Assembly: GCF_014859355.1 (NCBI RefSeq)
Contig: NZ_JACUUJ010000025.1
Span: 1-43,932 of the forward strand
Direction of reading: 5' to 3'
DNA from: Yoonia sp.
GTDB lineage: Bacteria; Pseudomonadota; Alphaproteobacteria; Rhodobacterales; Rhodobacteraceae
Length of the DNA: 43,932 bases
Below the pieces are notes generated by a model. That model saw only the letters and a program-made list of their open reading frames with translations. It was not told the origin of the DNA and ran no database searches. Within the stretch, counting starts at the first letter, position 1. Each line of letters begins with the position of its first letter. Of this stretch, positions 13,050-20,885 are shown one piece after another. The position numbers were made by a program, and so were the translations under genes.

Positions 13050-14138
13050 TTACAGCAACACCGCCTGCCCGGTTGCCGCACTTTCCTGTGCCGCCAGCCC
13101 GATGGCAACGGCGCGTGCGCCATCGGCCAGCGTCACCTCGACCACGCCTTCACCGCGCACGACCGCATTGAACCGCTGATGCTGGTAAAAGGTCGAACCG
13201 TTGTGATCGCCTGCCGCAAGCAAGGTCGGATCAACCGGAATTTCCGACACGAACGGCCCCTTGGGGTTGCGCGGGCTGACAATCAGCTGCGGCACCGGCG
13301 GTTCGCCCAGTGTTTGCGGCCAGAACCGGCCCGGTCCGGGCACCAGCGCCTCGATCTTGCCCTTGGGGCCGACGGCGCTGATTTCTTCTTGATATTTCGA
13401 TCCTTCGGCGAACATGCACAGCTCCAGCATCGCCTTGGCGCCACTGTCAAAATCAACGATGACATAGCCGTGGTCCCAGATATCGGGTGCCTGCCCGTCA
13501 TAGCGTTCGTCGATATGGTTCAGTGCCTGCCCCGCACTGGCCATCACCCGCACAGGTTCGGCCTTTAGGATCAGCCGCATCAGGTCAAAAAAGTGACAGC
13601 ACTTTTCCACCAGCGTGCCGCCGGTTTTCGCATTGAACCGGTTCCAGTCACCGATCTTGGGCAGAAACGGAAAACGGTGTTCACGAATGCTCAGCATGTT
13701 GATGCCGCCAGTAGCCTGTTCGACCTGCGCAATCAGAGCCGCAACGGGCGGCATATAGCGGTATTCCATCGCCACCCAGACCGGGTGCGGATAGCCCGCG
13801 AACAGATCATCCAGCAGCGGCTTTTCCGACGGATTGGTATAAAGCGGCTTTTCACACAGGATCGGCAAGGGGCGCGTTTCCACGATATGGCGCAGTTGCG
13901 GCACATGCAGATAGTTCGGGCTGACGATCACGACAGCATCAAGCTGTTCAAACGCCAGCAATTCATCAAGCGATGCCGCAACATGCGCATCGCCCGCCAG
14001 TGTTGCCGCCTCATGGGCCAGCTCTGTGACAGGGTCATAGACCACCGACACCCGCCCATGCGGCAACAGGTTGATATTCTGGATATGTTCGCGGCCCATC
14101 ATGCCGCAGCCAATCAGGCCGTAGTTTACAGTTTGCAA
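13050..14138 (-). CDS. Gfo/Idh/MocA-family NAD(P)-dependent oxidoreductase
   Basis: Protein of about 362 residues with an N-terminal Rossmann fold (VNYGLIGCGMMGREHI) and the family signature CEKPLYTNP, where the Lys is catalytic. The C-terminal alpha/beta domain contains GTLVEKCCHFFDLMR, which supplies the usual histidine. Members oxidise or reduce sugars, inositols and related compounds. The substrate is unknown; the neighbours suggest a sugar-like or sulfonated compound. I place the start at a TTG (14138): an AAAAGG sequence sits 9 bp upstream, overlapping the end of the GntR gene, and this gives a typical N-terminus. The longer reading from 14195 overlaps the GntR gene and has a non-homologous-looking lead. 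It is probably an operon with the regulator. Confidence 0.82.
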   Translation of the reverse strand: MQTVNYGLIGCGMMGREHIQNINLLPHGRVSVVYDPVTELAHEAATLAGDAHVAASLDELLAFEQLDAVVIVSPNYLHVPQLRHIVETRPLPILCEKPLYTNPSEKPLLDDLFAGYPHPVWVAMEYRYMPPVAALIAQVEQATGGINMLSIREHRFPFLPKIGDWNRFNAKTGGTLVEKCCHFFDLMRLILKAEPVRVMASAGQALNHIDERYDGQAPDIWDHGYVIVDFDSGAKAMLELCMFAEGSKYQEEISAVGPKGKIEALVPGPGRFWPQTLGEPPVPQLIVSPRNPKGPFVSEIPVDPTLLAAGDHNGSTFYQHQRFNAVVRGEGVVEVTLADGARAVAIGLAAQESAATGQAVLL

Positions 14139-14143
14139 GTTCT

Positions 14144-14851
14144 CTAACCTTTTCCCATGCGATAGATATACGCAGCGCGGTTCGCATCGAACCACGTGCG
14201 TGAAAATTCAACAGGATCCTGCGCGCCGGTGCGCCCGATCCGTTCGACGTAACCAACGGTCTGACCGGGGCGCAGGTGAAACACATCCGGTGCCCAGTCC
14301 GGCAGTGTCCCCACGCCGACACGGTCCGTGGCCGAGGCAATCACCAGCCCAAGTTCATGGCGGTAAAAATGGTAGAGCGATTCAGACAGATCCCTGACCT
14401 TGATGACATCGCGTTGCGCACCGTCCAGCCAGATTTCCTCGACCGCGACCAGTATGCCGTCCAACGACCGCAAGCGTCTGATCCGATACCCCTGCGCATC
14501 AGGCCCAAAGGGCGGCGCATCGGCTGGTTTGGGCAAACGATCCACCGACAACACCTGCGCTGTGGGCAACCCGCCCCCGCGCAGCAATTCCAGCCGGAAA
14601 AACGCATAGACCGAATCCACCACTGGTTTGTAGCGCACGTAATTGCCGGACCCCTGCACCCGTTCCAGCAGGCCCTTCGCCTCCACATCGGCCAATGCCT
14701 TGCGCAATGTGCCCACGGCAAGGCCCAGTTCCTCGGCCATTTCGCGTTCAGGCGGCAGGCGCGCTCCATCCGCCAGATGACCTGCGGCTATCTCGCGGAT
14801 CAGCATTTCGCTGACCTGAATATATTTCGGCAAGGCGGATGTGGCAGCCAT
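14144..14851 (-). CDS. GntR-family (HutC/UTRA) transcriptional regulator
   Basis: Regulator of 235 residues. The N-terminal winged helix has LPKYIQVSEMLIREI and PPEREMAEELGLAVGTLRKALADVEAKGLLERVQGSGNYV (cited as the recognisable core), the GntR fold. The C-terminal UTRA-type ligand domain (from about 80) carries YRIRRLRSLDG, VEEIWLD and VEFSRTWFDANRAAYIY. HutC-type regulators usually respond to a pathway metabolite and repress nearby catabolic genes. It is divergent from the monooxygenase operon across 98 bp containing a direct repeat, and it lies just upstream of the Gfo/Idh dehydrogenase gene. It is therefore the likely local regulator of both transcripts. The ligand is unknown. Confidence 0.88.
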   Translation of the reverse strand: MAATSALPKYIQVSEMLIREIAAGHLADGARLPPEREMAEELGLAVGTLRKALADVEAKGLLERVQGSGNYVRYKPVVDSVYAFFRLELLRGGGLPTAQVLSVDRLPKPADAPPFGPDAQGYRIRRLRSLDGILVAVEEIWLDGAQRDVIKVRDLSESLYHFYRHELGLVIASATDRVGVGTLPDWAPDVFHLRPGQTVGYVERIGRTGAQDPVEFSRTWFDANRAAYIYRMGKG

Positions 14852-14876
14852 CGCAGGCCTCCTCGCACCCGCAGAA

Positions 14877-14908
14877 TTGATATACTATTGTTTCACATAA
14901 ATTCACAT
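14877..14908. promoter_or_regulatory. Divergent control region with 7-bp direct repeat
   Basis: The 98-bp gap between the GntR gene and the monooxygenase gene is AT-rich compared with its surroundings. It holds TTGATA (14877-14882), a possible -35, and a perfect direct repeat TTCACAT at 14892-14898 and 14902-14908. The repeat period is 10 bp, one helical turn. It is a candidate binding site for the adjacent GntR protein. No experimental basis. Confidence 0.35.
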
Positions 14909-14949
14909 GCTACGCAAGGGGCAAGAACACCGAAGGGGAGACAGAATCA

Positions 14950-16107
14950 ATGACCATCGTGCCGGTCACCAGCGCCAATCTGGACGCTGCCGAAGTCAGC
15001 TGGTTTTCAGCGCTATGTTCGGATGACTACCAGTTCCTTGGTGTGCCTGACGGCGATCTGCGCAGCAGTTGGGAACACTGCCGCGACATCGCCCTGACGG
15101 CGGAAAAGCAAGGGTTTCGCAACATTCTAGCCCCGTCATCCTATCAGGTGGGGCAAGACACACTGTCTTTTGTGGCGGGCATGGCGCCGCTGACCGAAAA
15201 GATCAATTTCCTTGCCGCCATCCGCTGTGGCGAGGTGCAGCCGATCATGCTGGCACGCACAATCGCGACGCTGGATCACATGCTCAAGGGGCGGCTGACG
15301 CTGAACGTTATCAGTTCCGATTTCCCCGGCGAGGTCGCGGAAAGCGCCTATCGCTACCAGCGCAGCCACGAAGTTGTGCAGATTTTGCGTAAATGCTGGA
15401 CGCAGGACGAGGTCAGCCATGATGGCGAAATCTATCAGATATCGAAACTGACAACCGACCCCGCGAAACCCTATCAGCAAAACGGCGGCCCGCTGTTGTA
15501 TTTCGGGGGCTATTCGCCGGCGGCACTGGAACTGTGCGGCGCGCAATGCGACGTTTATCTGATGTGGCCCGAAACCACCGACATGCTGGAACAACGCATG
15601 AAAGACGTGCACGCAAGGGCCGAAGCCCACGGGCGCACGCTGGATTACGGGCTGCGCGTGCATATGATCGTGCGCGACACCGAGGCAGAGGCAAAGGAAT
15701 ACGCCGATTACATCGCCAGCAAGCTGGACGATGAATACGGCAAACTGATCCGCGACCGCGCCCATGACAGCATATCGCTGGGCGTATCGCACCAAGCAAA
15801 GGCGCGCGAACTGGCCGATAAATTCGGCTATGTCGAACCTGGCCTGTGGACAGGCGTGGGGCGCGCGCGCTCGGGCTGCGGGGCGGCACTTGTCGGGTCC
15901 ACCGATCAGGTATTGTCAAAGATCGAAACCTATCAGAAAATGGGCATCCGTGCCTTTATCTTTTCGGGTTACCCCCACATCGACGAGGCGGAACATTTCG
16001 GAAAACGAGTGATGCCGCACTTGAAAACCTGCTCTTTGCCCCATGCTTATGGGCGCGTCCCATCCGAAACACCCGCAACGCCCCTTGGCACAGGAACCCG
16101 CCGTTGA
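14950..16107 (+). CDS. SsuD-like FMNH2-dependent (sulfonate) monooxygenase
   Basis: Luciferase-like monooxygenase of 385 residues that uses reduced flavin and O2. It reads as an SsuD-type protein throughout: LTEKINFLAAIRCGEVQP, LDHMLKGRLTLNV, LLYFGGYSPAALEL, LWTGVGRARSGCGAALVG and FSGYPHIDEAEHFG. With a constant offset of ten it keeps the residues known to matter in E. coli SsuD: Arg236, His238, Arg307 and Tyr341 (SsuD Arg226, His228, Arg297, Tyr331). SsuD cleaves alkanesulfonates to aldehyde plus sulfite. SmoC (sulfoquinovose) and SfnG (dimethylsulfone) are relatives, so the substrate is open. The gene has a good Shine-Dalgarno sequence (GGGGAG) and shares its last bases with the aldo/keto reductase start; a flavin reductase follows. 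Confidence 0.85.
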   Translation: MTIVPVTSANLDAAEVSWFSALCSDDYQFLGVPDGDLRSSWEHCRDIALTAEKQGFRNILAPSSYQVGQDTLSFVAGMAPLTEKINFLAAIRCGEVQPIMLARTIATLDHMLKGRLTLNVISSDFPGEVAESAYRYQRSHEVVQILRKCWTQDEVSHDGEIYQISKLTTDPAKPYQQNGGPLLYFGGYSPAALELCGAQCDVYLMWPETTDMLEQRMKDVHARAEAHGRTLDYGLRVHMIVRDTEAEAKEYADYIASKLDDEYGKLIRDRAHDSISLGVSHQAKARELADKFGYVEPGLWTGVGRARSGCGAALVGSTDQVLSKIETYQKMGIRAFIFSGYPHIDEAEHFGKRVMPHLKTCSLPHAYGRVPSETPATPLGTGTRR

Positions 16108-16994
16108 ACCGTATCACAATAACCGAAAACCTGTCTTTCAGCCGCATCGTCTATGGTATGTGGCGGCTATCTGACGACACCGACACCAGCCCCGGCCACG
16201 TTCAGGCCAAGATCGAGGCTTGCCTTGAACAGGGCATTACGACGATGGATCAGGCCGATATCTACGGCGGTTACGCCGCCGAGGAGGTATTGGGCGATGC
16301 CCTGCGTGCAGCCCCTGCCCTGAAAGACCAGATCGAAATCGTCACCAAATGCGATATCGTGGCCCCTGCAGGGCGCTATGCAGACGCTGTGGTAAAATAC
16401 TATGACACCAGCCGCGCGCATATCATGGCATCGGTCGATAATTCGCTGCGGCTCATGGGTGTGGACAAAATCGACACCCTGTTGATCCACCGCCCCGACC
16501 CGATGATGGATGCCGCCGAAACCGGCGCAGCCTTGGACGCGGTCGTCGCCTCTGGCAAGGTGCGCAGCGTTGGCGTGTCGAACTTCAAATTGCACGACTG
16601 GACACTGCTGCAATCGGCGATGCAAACGCCGCTGATTACCAACCAGATCGAACTGTCGCTGGCCGCCCACCACGGGTTCACCAACGGCGATGTGGCTTAT
16701 CTGCAGGAACGGCGCGTGCCGGTCATGGCATGGTCACCGCTGGGTGGTGGCGCGCTGATGACGGGCACCGGCCCGATGCAGGACGCGCTGGCCGCCGTTG
16801 CCGCCGAAAATAGCGTAGGCAACAGCGCGGTTGCGATCGCATGGTTGCTGGCGCATCCCGCGCAGATCATGCCCGTGATGGGCACGAATAACATAACCCG
16901 GATCAAGGCACTGTCAGAGGCGTTCAAGGTCAGAATGGACCGACAGACGTGGTTTACACTCTACACCGCCGCTCTGGGAAAAGAGGTCCCTTGA
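16104..16994 (+). CDS. Aldo/keto reductase (YdhF-like)
   Basis: NADPH-dependent carbonyl reductase of 296 residues with an (alpha/beta)8 barrel. The catalytic tetrad is complete: Asp49 and Tyr54 (MDQADIYGGY), Lys82 (IVTKCD) and His129 (LLIHRPD). GVSNFKLHDW and NQIELS are further family signatures, and the overall pattern resembles the YdhF group. The likely start is TTG at 16104, which overlaps the monooxygenase stop (TTGA); the frame is open upstream but that part lies inside the previous gene. With an SsuD-like enzyme in front and a flavin reductase behind, a sensible role is reducing the aldehyde left by desulfonation, as SmoB does in the sulfo-SMO pathway. That role is inferred. Confidence 0.88.
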   Translation: MNRITITENLSFSRIVYGMWRLSDDTDTSPGHVQAKIEACLEQGITTMDQADIYGGYAAEEVLGDALRAAPALKDQIEIVTKCDIVAPAGRYADAVVKYYDTSRAHIMASVDNSLRLMGVDKIDTLLIHRPDPMMDAAETGAALDAVVASGKVRSVGVSNFKLHDWTLLQSAMQTPLITNQIELSLAAHHGFTNGDVAYLQERRVPVMAWSPLGGGALMTGTGPMQDALAAVAAENSVGNSAVAIAWLLAHPAQIMPVMGTNNITRIKALSEAFKVRMDRQTWFTLYTAALGKEVP

Positions 16995-17497
16995 TGAATA
17001 CGCAAACGCCCGTCACATTCGACCCCGGCACCGACTCCAGCAACTTTCGCGCGGCCCTTGGCACATTTGTAACAGGCGTTACCGTGGTCACGACCGACAC
17101 CCCCGAAGGGCCCGTCGCCATTGTCGCCAACAGCTTTGCCTCTGTGTCGCTTAACCCGCCGCTGGTCTTGTGGTCGCCTGCCAAATCCTCGCGCCGGTTT
17201 GAACATTTCGCAGGCGCACGGCGCTTTGCAGTGCATGTGCTGGCAGCAGACCAGCGCGACATCTGCAGAGCAATTATCGAATCGAAAACCGCCATCGCCA
17301 AGGTGCCGACCCATCTGTCACACTGCGGCATGCCGATCATCGAAGGCGCGCTTGCCACTTTCGAATGCAATCTTGAGGCCACACATGATGCCGGCGATCA
17401 CGTCATTGTCGTGGGCCGCGTGACCAAGGCGCACCACGGCGGGGGCGACCCACTGGTCTTTCACGGGGGGAAATACGGGGCATTTCAGGAACAATAA
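16994..17497 (+). CDS. Flavin reductase (HpaC/RutF-like)
   Basis: Protein of 167 residues with the flavin-reductase-like split-barrel fold: FRAALGTFVTGVTVVTT near the N-terminus, ANSFASVSLNPPLVLWSP for flavin binding, RFAVHVLAADQ and DHVIVVGRV. Such enzymes reduce FMN or FAD with NAD(P)H and hand the free reduced flavin to a partner monooxygenase. The obvious partner is the SsuD-like enzyme two genes upstream. The ATG overlaps the stop of the aldo/keto reductase by 1 bp, so the three genes form one translationally coupled unit. A chain of hairpins follows before the transporter genes. Confidence 0.9.
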   Translation: MNTQTPVTFDPGTDSSNFRAALGTFVTGVTVVTTDTPEGPVAIVANSFASVSLNPPLVLWSPAKSSRRFEHFAGARRFAVHVLAADQRDICRAIIESKTAIAKVPTHLSHCGMPIIEGALATFECNLEATHDAGDHVIVVGRVTKAHHGGGDPLVFHGGKYGAFQEQ

Positions 17498-17530
17498 CTC
17501 TTCTTTTGTTCCAAAATACCTTGGGGGAGG

Positions 17531-17564
17531 CCCGGACACCGTCCGGGACGGGGGCAAAGCCCCC
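17531..17564. repeat. Tandem GC-rich hairpins in the gap before dctQ
   Basis: Two perfect hairpins stand side by side: CCCGGAC/GTCCGGG (17531-17537, 17541-17547) and GGGGGC/GCCCCC (17550-17555, 17559-17564), each with a 3-nt loop. The preceding text TTCTTTTGTTCCAAAATACC and the hairpins resemble a repeated intergenic element that I recall from Rhodobacteraceae genomes. It may end or weaken transcription between the reductase and transporter genes. No other copy occurs in this window. Confidence 0.5.
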
Positions 17565-17608
17565 AGCAACCGCGGTAAAAAGCCGCACATAAACAGGGGA
17601 GGAGCCGC

Positions 17609-18205
17609 ATGTCGGTCCTGTTAGGTCTTTTATGGCCACTTGAACGGTTCAATACCGTGCTTCTTGCTATCGGCAAGGCCATCGCGGTGACTGCGCTTGC
17701 GATCATGGTCTGCTTGATCCTTGGGCAGGTGTTTTTCCGCTATATTCTGAACGACGCCCCCAACTGGACAGAAGAAGGCGCCCGGTTCGGCATGTTGTGG
17801 ATGACAGGTCTGATGGCACCGCTGGCCTATCGGATGGGCGGGTTTGTGGCCATCGACATGGTCGAACGCGCCTTGCCCCGGATGTTGTCTAATTTGCTGG
17901 GCCTGTTGCTGATGGGCATCGCGATGTGGGTGCTTTTTGTGGCGTGGGAACGCGGGCTGAACAACCATGTCGATACGCTGTCAGGGCGCGGGTGTTCGTC
18001 ATCGCTGCGCTGGCCCTTCGGATTCGAGATCGGCAAATGCGGCAATCGTTTTCAGAACAGCTATCAATATGCCTCGCTTTGGGTTGGGGTGAACCTGCTG
18101 ATCCTTGTGAACCTTGAACTGATGATCCGCCAGATCATCAAGATCGCCGGTCACGGCGACCGTTTGAAACCGCTGAACGTTGGCGAAGTTGTGGGGGCTG
18201 ACTGA
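17609..18205 (+). CDS. dctQ: TRAP transporter small permease (DctQ)
   Basis: Four-helix small membrane subunit of a tripartite ATP-independent periplasmic transporter, 198 residues. Helices lie at about 18-42, 57-75, 90-110 and 155-175. The signature FFRYILNDAPNWTEEGARFGMLWMT is present in its core parts FRYILN and WTEEGARF. Between helices 3 and 4 there is an unusually long loop with two cysteines (SGRGCSSSLRWP..IGKCGN). It has a strong Shine-Dalgarno sequence (GGGGAGGA) and overlaps dctM by 1 bp. TRAP systems import acidic solutes such as dicarboxylates, sugar acids and sulfonates, driven by a Na+ gradient. Confidence 0.9.
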   Translation: MSVLLGLLWPLERFNTVLLAIGKAIAVTALAIMVCLILGQVFFRYILNDAPNWTEEGARFGMLWMTGLMAPLAYRMGGFVAIDMVERALPRMLSNLLGLLLMGIAMWVLFVAWERGLNNHVDTLSGRGCSSSLRWPFGFEIGKCGNRFQNSYQYASLWVGVNLLILVNLELMIRQIIKIAGHGDRLKPLNVGEVVGAD

Positions 18206-19734
18206 TGCTTTTGTGGTTCCTTCCTCTTTTCCTGCTGTTGATCATGGTCGGCCTGCCCGTGGTCTTCGCGCTGTTGGCCAGTCCCATCGCGCTGATCATG
18301 ATCGAAGGCGACACACGCAATGTGGTCGCGGGCCTTTATCGTAACCTTTACAACGGCATGGACAGTTTTCCACTCATGGCACTGCCGTTCTTCATGCTGG
18401 CGGGTGAAATCATGAACCGCGGCGGCATCACGATGCGGCTGGTGGAATTTTCCCAGGCCTTCATGGGCCACCTGCGCGGCGGGCTTGCGCATGTGAACAT
18501 CCTGTCGTCGATCCTGTTTGCCGGGCTGTCCGGTTCGGCTGTGGCGGACACGTCCGCGCTTGGCTCTACCCTGATTCCCGCAATGGAAAAAAACGGCTAC
18601 AGCCGCAAGTTCGCGGCCGCAATCACGGCGGCCAGTTCGGTGATCGGGCCGATCATTCCGCCATCCGGCATCATGATCATCTATGCCTATGTGATGGGCG
18701 AAAGCGTTGCGGCACTGTTTCTTGCTGGCATTGTGCCGGGCATTTTGGTGGGCGTGGGCCTGATGGTCATGGTCCGCCTGATGGCCGACCGCTATGACCT
18801 GCCCAAGGCCGAACGGATCGTGCAGAAAAACCAGACAATCAGCCCCACCGAAAGCGTTGTCAGCTGGGCCTTGCTGCGCATCAACATCGGCGGGCTGCTG
18901 TTTGCTGTTTCCGGCATCGTCACGCAGTTTCTGGATACCCCGCCCAACGGCTGGCTGGTGTTCCTGATCACCCTGCCCATCGCCCACGCGATTGCCCAGG
19001 CGGTCAAGGCCCGCGTCAGCGCAGATTTCCGTATTGTCTGCAAAAAGGCTGTCGCGCCCCTGCAAACCCCGATCATCATCCTGGGCGGCATCCTTGTCGG
19101 TGTCTTCACCCCGACCGAGGCATCAGCCGTCGCGGTGGCTTATGCGCTGATCGTATCGTTCTTTGTGCTGCGGTCGATGAAAATGTCCGACCTGCTGCAG
19201 GTGTTGACGCGTTCTGCGCTGGCCACATCCGCTGTACTGTTGCTGGTGGGGGCGGCGGTTGCGTTCAAGACCGTCGTATCCTTGTCATACGCGCCGCAGA
19301 TTTTGTCGGAATATATCCTGTCGCTATCGGAAAATCCGCTGATCCTGCTGTTTCTGATCAACATCCTGCTGTTCATCGTTGGCATGTTCCTTGATGCAGG
19401 GCCGGCGATCATCATCCTCGGGCCGATCCTTGGGCCGATCTTTGTTGATCTGGGCGTGCACCCGGTGCATTTCGCCATCATCATGAGCGTGAACCTGACC
19501 GTGGGGTTGGCGACACCGCCCATGGGGCTTGTGCTGTTCGTGGCCAGTACCGTGTCGGGCGAAAAGGTTGAAACCATCGCGCGTGCGATCCTGCCGTTTC
19601 TTGCCGTGGAAATCTTTGTGATTTTCCTGATTACCTATGTGCCTGCCATTTCGATGACAGTGCCTTACCTCACCGGTTTTCTGGGCTGCGGCCCCGAAGT
19701 CGGCTTTTCGGCTTGCATAAGCCCAACACCGTAG
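18205..19734 (+). CDS. dctM: TRAP transporter large permease (DctM), long form
   Basis: Multi-helix permease that carries out transport. FPLMALPFFMLAGEIMNRGG, GLSGSAVADTSALGSTLIP, IGPIIPPSGIMIIYA, GVFTPTEASAVAVAYAL and NLTVGLATPPMG are the usual DctM signatures in order. At 509 residues it is some 75-80 longer than a typical DctM. The extra part lies in the middle (about 205-285), between the RLMADRYDLP loop and TPIIILGGILVGVFTPTEA, and seems to add two hydrophobic segments. The C-terminus ends in a short Cys-containing tail. It lies between dctQ (1-bp overlap) and dctP. The substrate is unknown; location suggests the compound used by the neighbouring monooxygenase. Confidence 0.92.
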   Translation: MLLWFLPLFLLLIMVGLPVVFALLASPIALIMIEGDTRNVVAGLYRNLYNGMDSFPLMALPFFMLAGEIMNRGGITMRLVEFSQAFMGHLRGGLAHVNILSSILFAGLSGSAVADTSALGSTLIPAMEKNGYSRKFAAAITAASSVIGPIIPPSGIMIIYAYVMGESVAALFLAGIVPGILVGVGLMVMVRLMADRYDLPKAERIVQKNQTISPTESVVSWALLRINIGGLLFAVSGIVTQFLDTPPNGWLVFLITLPIAHAIAQAVKARVSADFRIVCKKAVAPLQTPIIILGGILVGVFTPTEASAVAVAYALIVSFFVLRSMKMSDLLQVLTRSALATSAVLLLVGAAVAFKTVVSLSYAPQILSEYILSLSENPLILLFLINILLFIVGMFLDAGPAIIILGPILGPIFVDLGVHPVHFAIIMSVNLTVGLATPPMGLVLFVASTVSGEKVETIARAILPFLAVEIFVIFLITYVPAISMTVPYLTGFLGCGPEVGFSACISPTP

Positions 19735-19782
19735 GCCAGGGTTTACCCCGGCACCCAAGTCACCAAAAGGGAGAACGAACAT

Positions 19783-20838
19783 ATGTTCAAACATTTCACC
19801 AAAATCGCGGCAACCGCGGCGCTGCTGGCCACACCGCTGGCCGGCTGGGCACAGGATTTCACAATCCGCGCCACAGCCAATTCAAATACCGATGACGAAG
19901 ATTACGACGGTCTGGTCGTGTTCAAGAACTACGTCGAAGCCGCATCAAACGGGCGCATCGGGGTAGAACTTTTCATCGGCACCCAGCTTTGCGCGACCGG
20001 CGCGGAATGCCTTGAAGGCGTCGCTGAAGGGTCGATTGATGTCTATATTTCAACCTCTGGCGGGGCGGCGGGCATTTTCCCCTACGTGCAGGTGCTTGAC
20101 CTGCCCTATCTGATGGCCAACGACCGGATCGCTGAACATGTGTTGACAGGTGATTTCGTGCGCACCATGCGCGAAATGGCGCTGGAAACATCCGACAACA
20201 CGATCCGCCTGATGACCATCGGCAACACCGGCGGCTGGCGTAACTTTGCCAACACCCAACGCCGGGTGCAGACGCCCAGTGATCTGGCCGGTCTGAAAAT
20301 CCGCACTGTGGTCGCCGATTTGCCGCAGGAACTGACCCGCACCTTGGGTGCATCGCCCACGCCGATTCCATGGCCCGAACTGTTCACTTCGCTGCAAACC
20401 GGCGTTGTTGAAGGAACCAAAAACGGCATCACCGACATTATGGGCATGAAATTCCCCGATGCCGGCCTGCAATACCTTACACTGGACGGGCACGCCTATA
20501 TGGGTGCGCTGTGGTGGATGAACAACAACAACTTCTTGGCCCTGCCAGAGGATCTGCGCCGCGTCGTGGTGGATGGTTTTGCCGAATTGCAGCAGGCAAC
20601 ATTCGCATCGCCCAAGCGTAAATCCATCGCCGCCTATGAAGAATTCGTCGCAGGTGGTGGCGATATCTATGTGCCGACCCCCGAAGAAAAGGCGCTGTTT
20701 GCCGAAGCAGCCGCACCAGTGCAGGATTGGTTCCGCGCCAATGTGGATGGCGGCGACCGTATCCTTGAAGCCATGACCACAGCCGTGGCCGAAGCCGTGG
20801 CCGCGTTTGATGCCGCCTATGCGGCTGACCTGAACTGA
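19783..20838 (+). CDS. dctP: TRAP transporter substrate-binding protein (DctP)
   Basis: Periplasmic solute receptor of 351 residues. The first 23 residues are a clear Sec signal peptide, cleaved at GWA|QDF. The mature protein shows the DctP pattern: AASNGRIGVELFIGTQLC, GSIDVYISTSGG, PYLMANDRIAEHVL, DLAGLKIRT and FTSLQTGVVEGTKNGITDI. The Arg of DLAGLKIRT normally binds the substrate carboxylate (or another anion). There are two cysteines near the start of the mature domain (CATGAEC), a possible disulfide. A GGGAG Shine-Dalgarno sequence precedes the ATG, 48 bp after dctM. A terminator hairpin follows. Confidence 0.92.
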   Translation: MFKHFTKIAATAALLATPLAGWAQDFTIRATANSNTDDEDYDGLVVFKNYVEAASNGRIGVELFIGTQLCATGAECLEGVAEGSIDVYISTSGGAAGIFPYVQVLDLPYLMANDRIAEHVLTGDFVRTMREMALETSDNTIRLMTIGNTGGWRNFANTQRRVQTPSDLAGLKIRTVVADLPQELTRTLGASPTPIPWPELFTSLQTGVVEGTKNGITDIMGMKFPDAGLQYLTLDGHAYMGALWWMNNNNFLALPEDLRRVVVDGFAELQQATFASPKRKSIAAYEEFVAGGGDIYVPTPEEKALFAEAAAPVQDWFRANVDGGDRILEAMTTAVAEAVAAFDAAYAADLN

Positions 20839-20841
20839 AAC

Positions 20842-20869
20842 AAAAGGGCCACCCGACACCGGGTGGCCC
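20842..20869. terminator. Bidirectional terminator between dctP and the glycerate kinase gene
   Basis: A perfect 10-bp stem (20846-20855 with 20860-20869) closes the 4-nt loop ACAC. On the minus strand it runs into TTTTG, so it is best placed for the glycerate kinase gene. On the plus strand it directly follows the dctP stop. Confidence 0.8.
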
Positions 20870-20885
20870 TAAGCCAAGGCTGGCG

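Noticed and set aside
15846-16103. Upstream extension of the aldo/keto reductase
   Set aside because: It lies within the monooxygenase gene and does not resemble any reductase N-terminus.
18151-19065. Minus-strand ORF of 304 residues opposite dctM
   Set aside because: It is the antisense shadow of a well-supported permease; His/Asp/Gln-rich composition is typical of such shadows.
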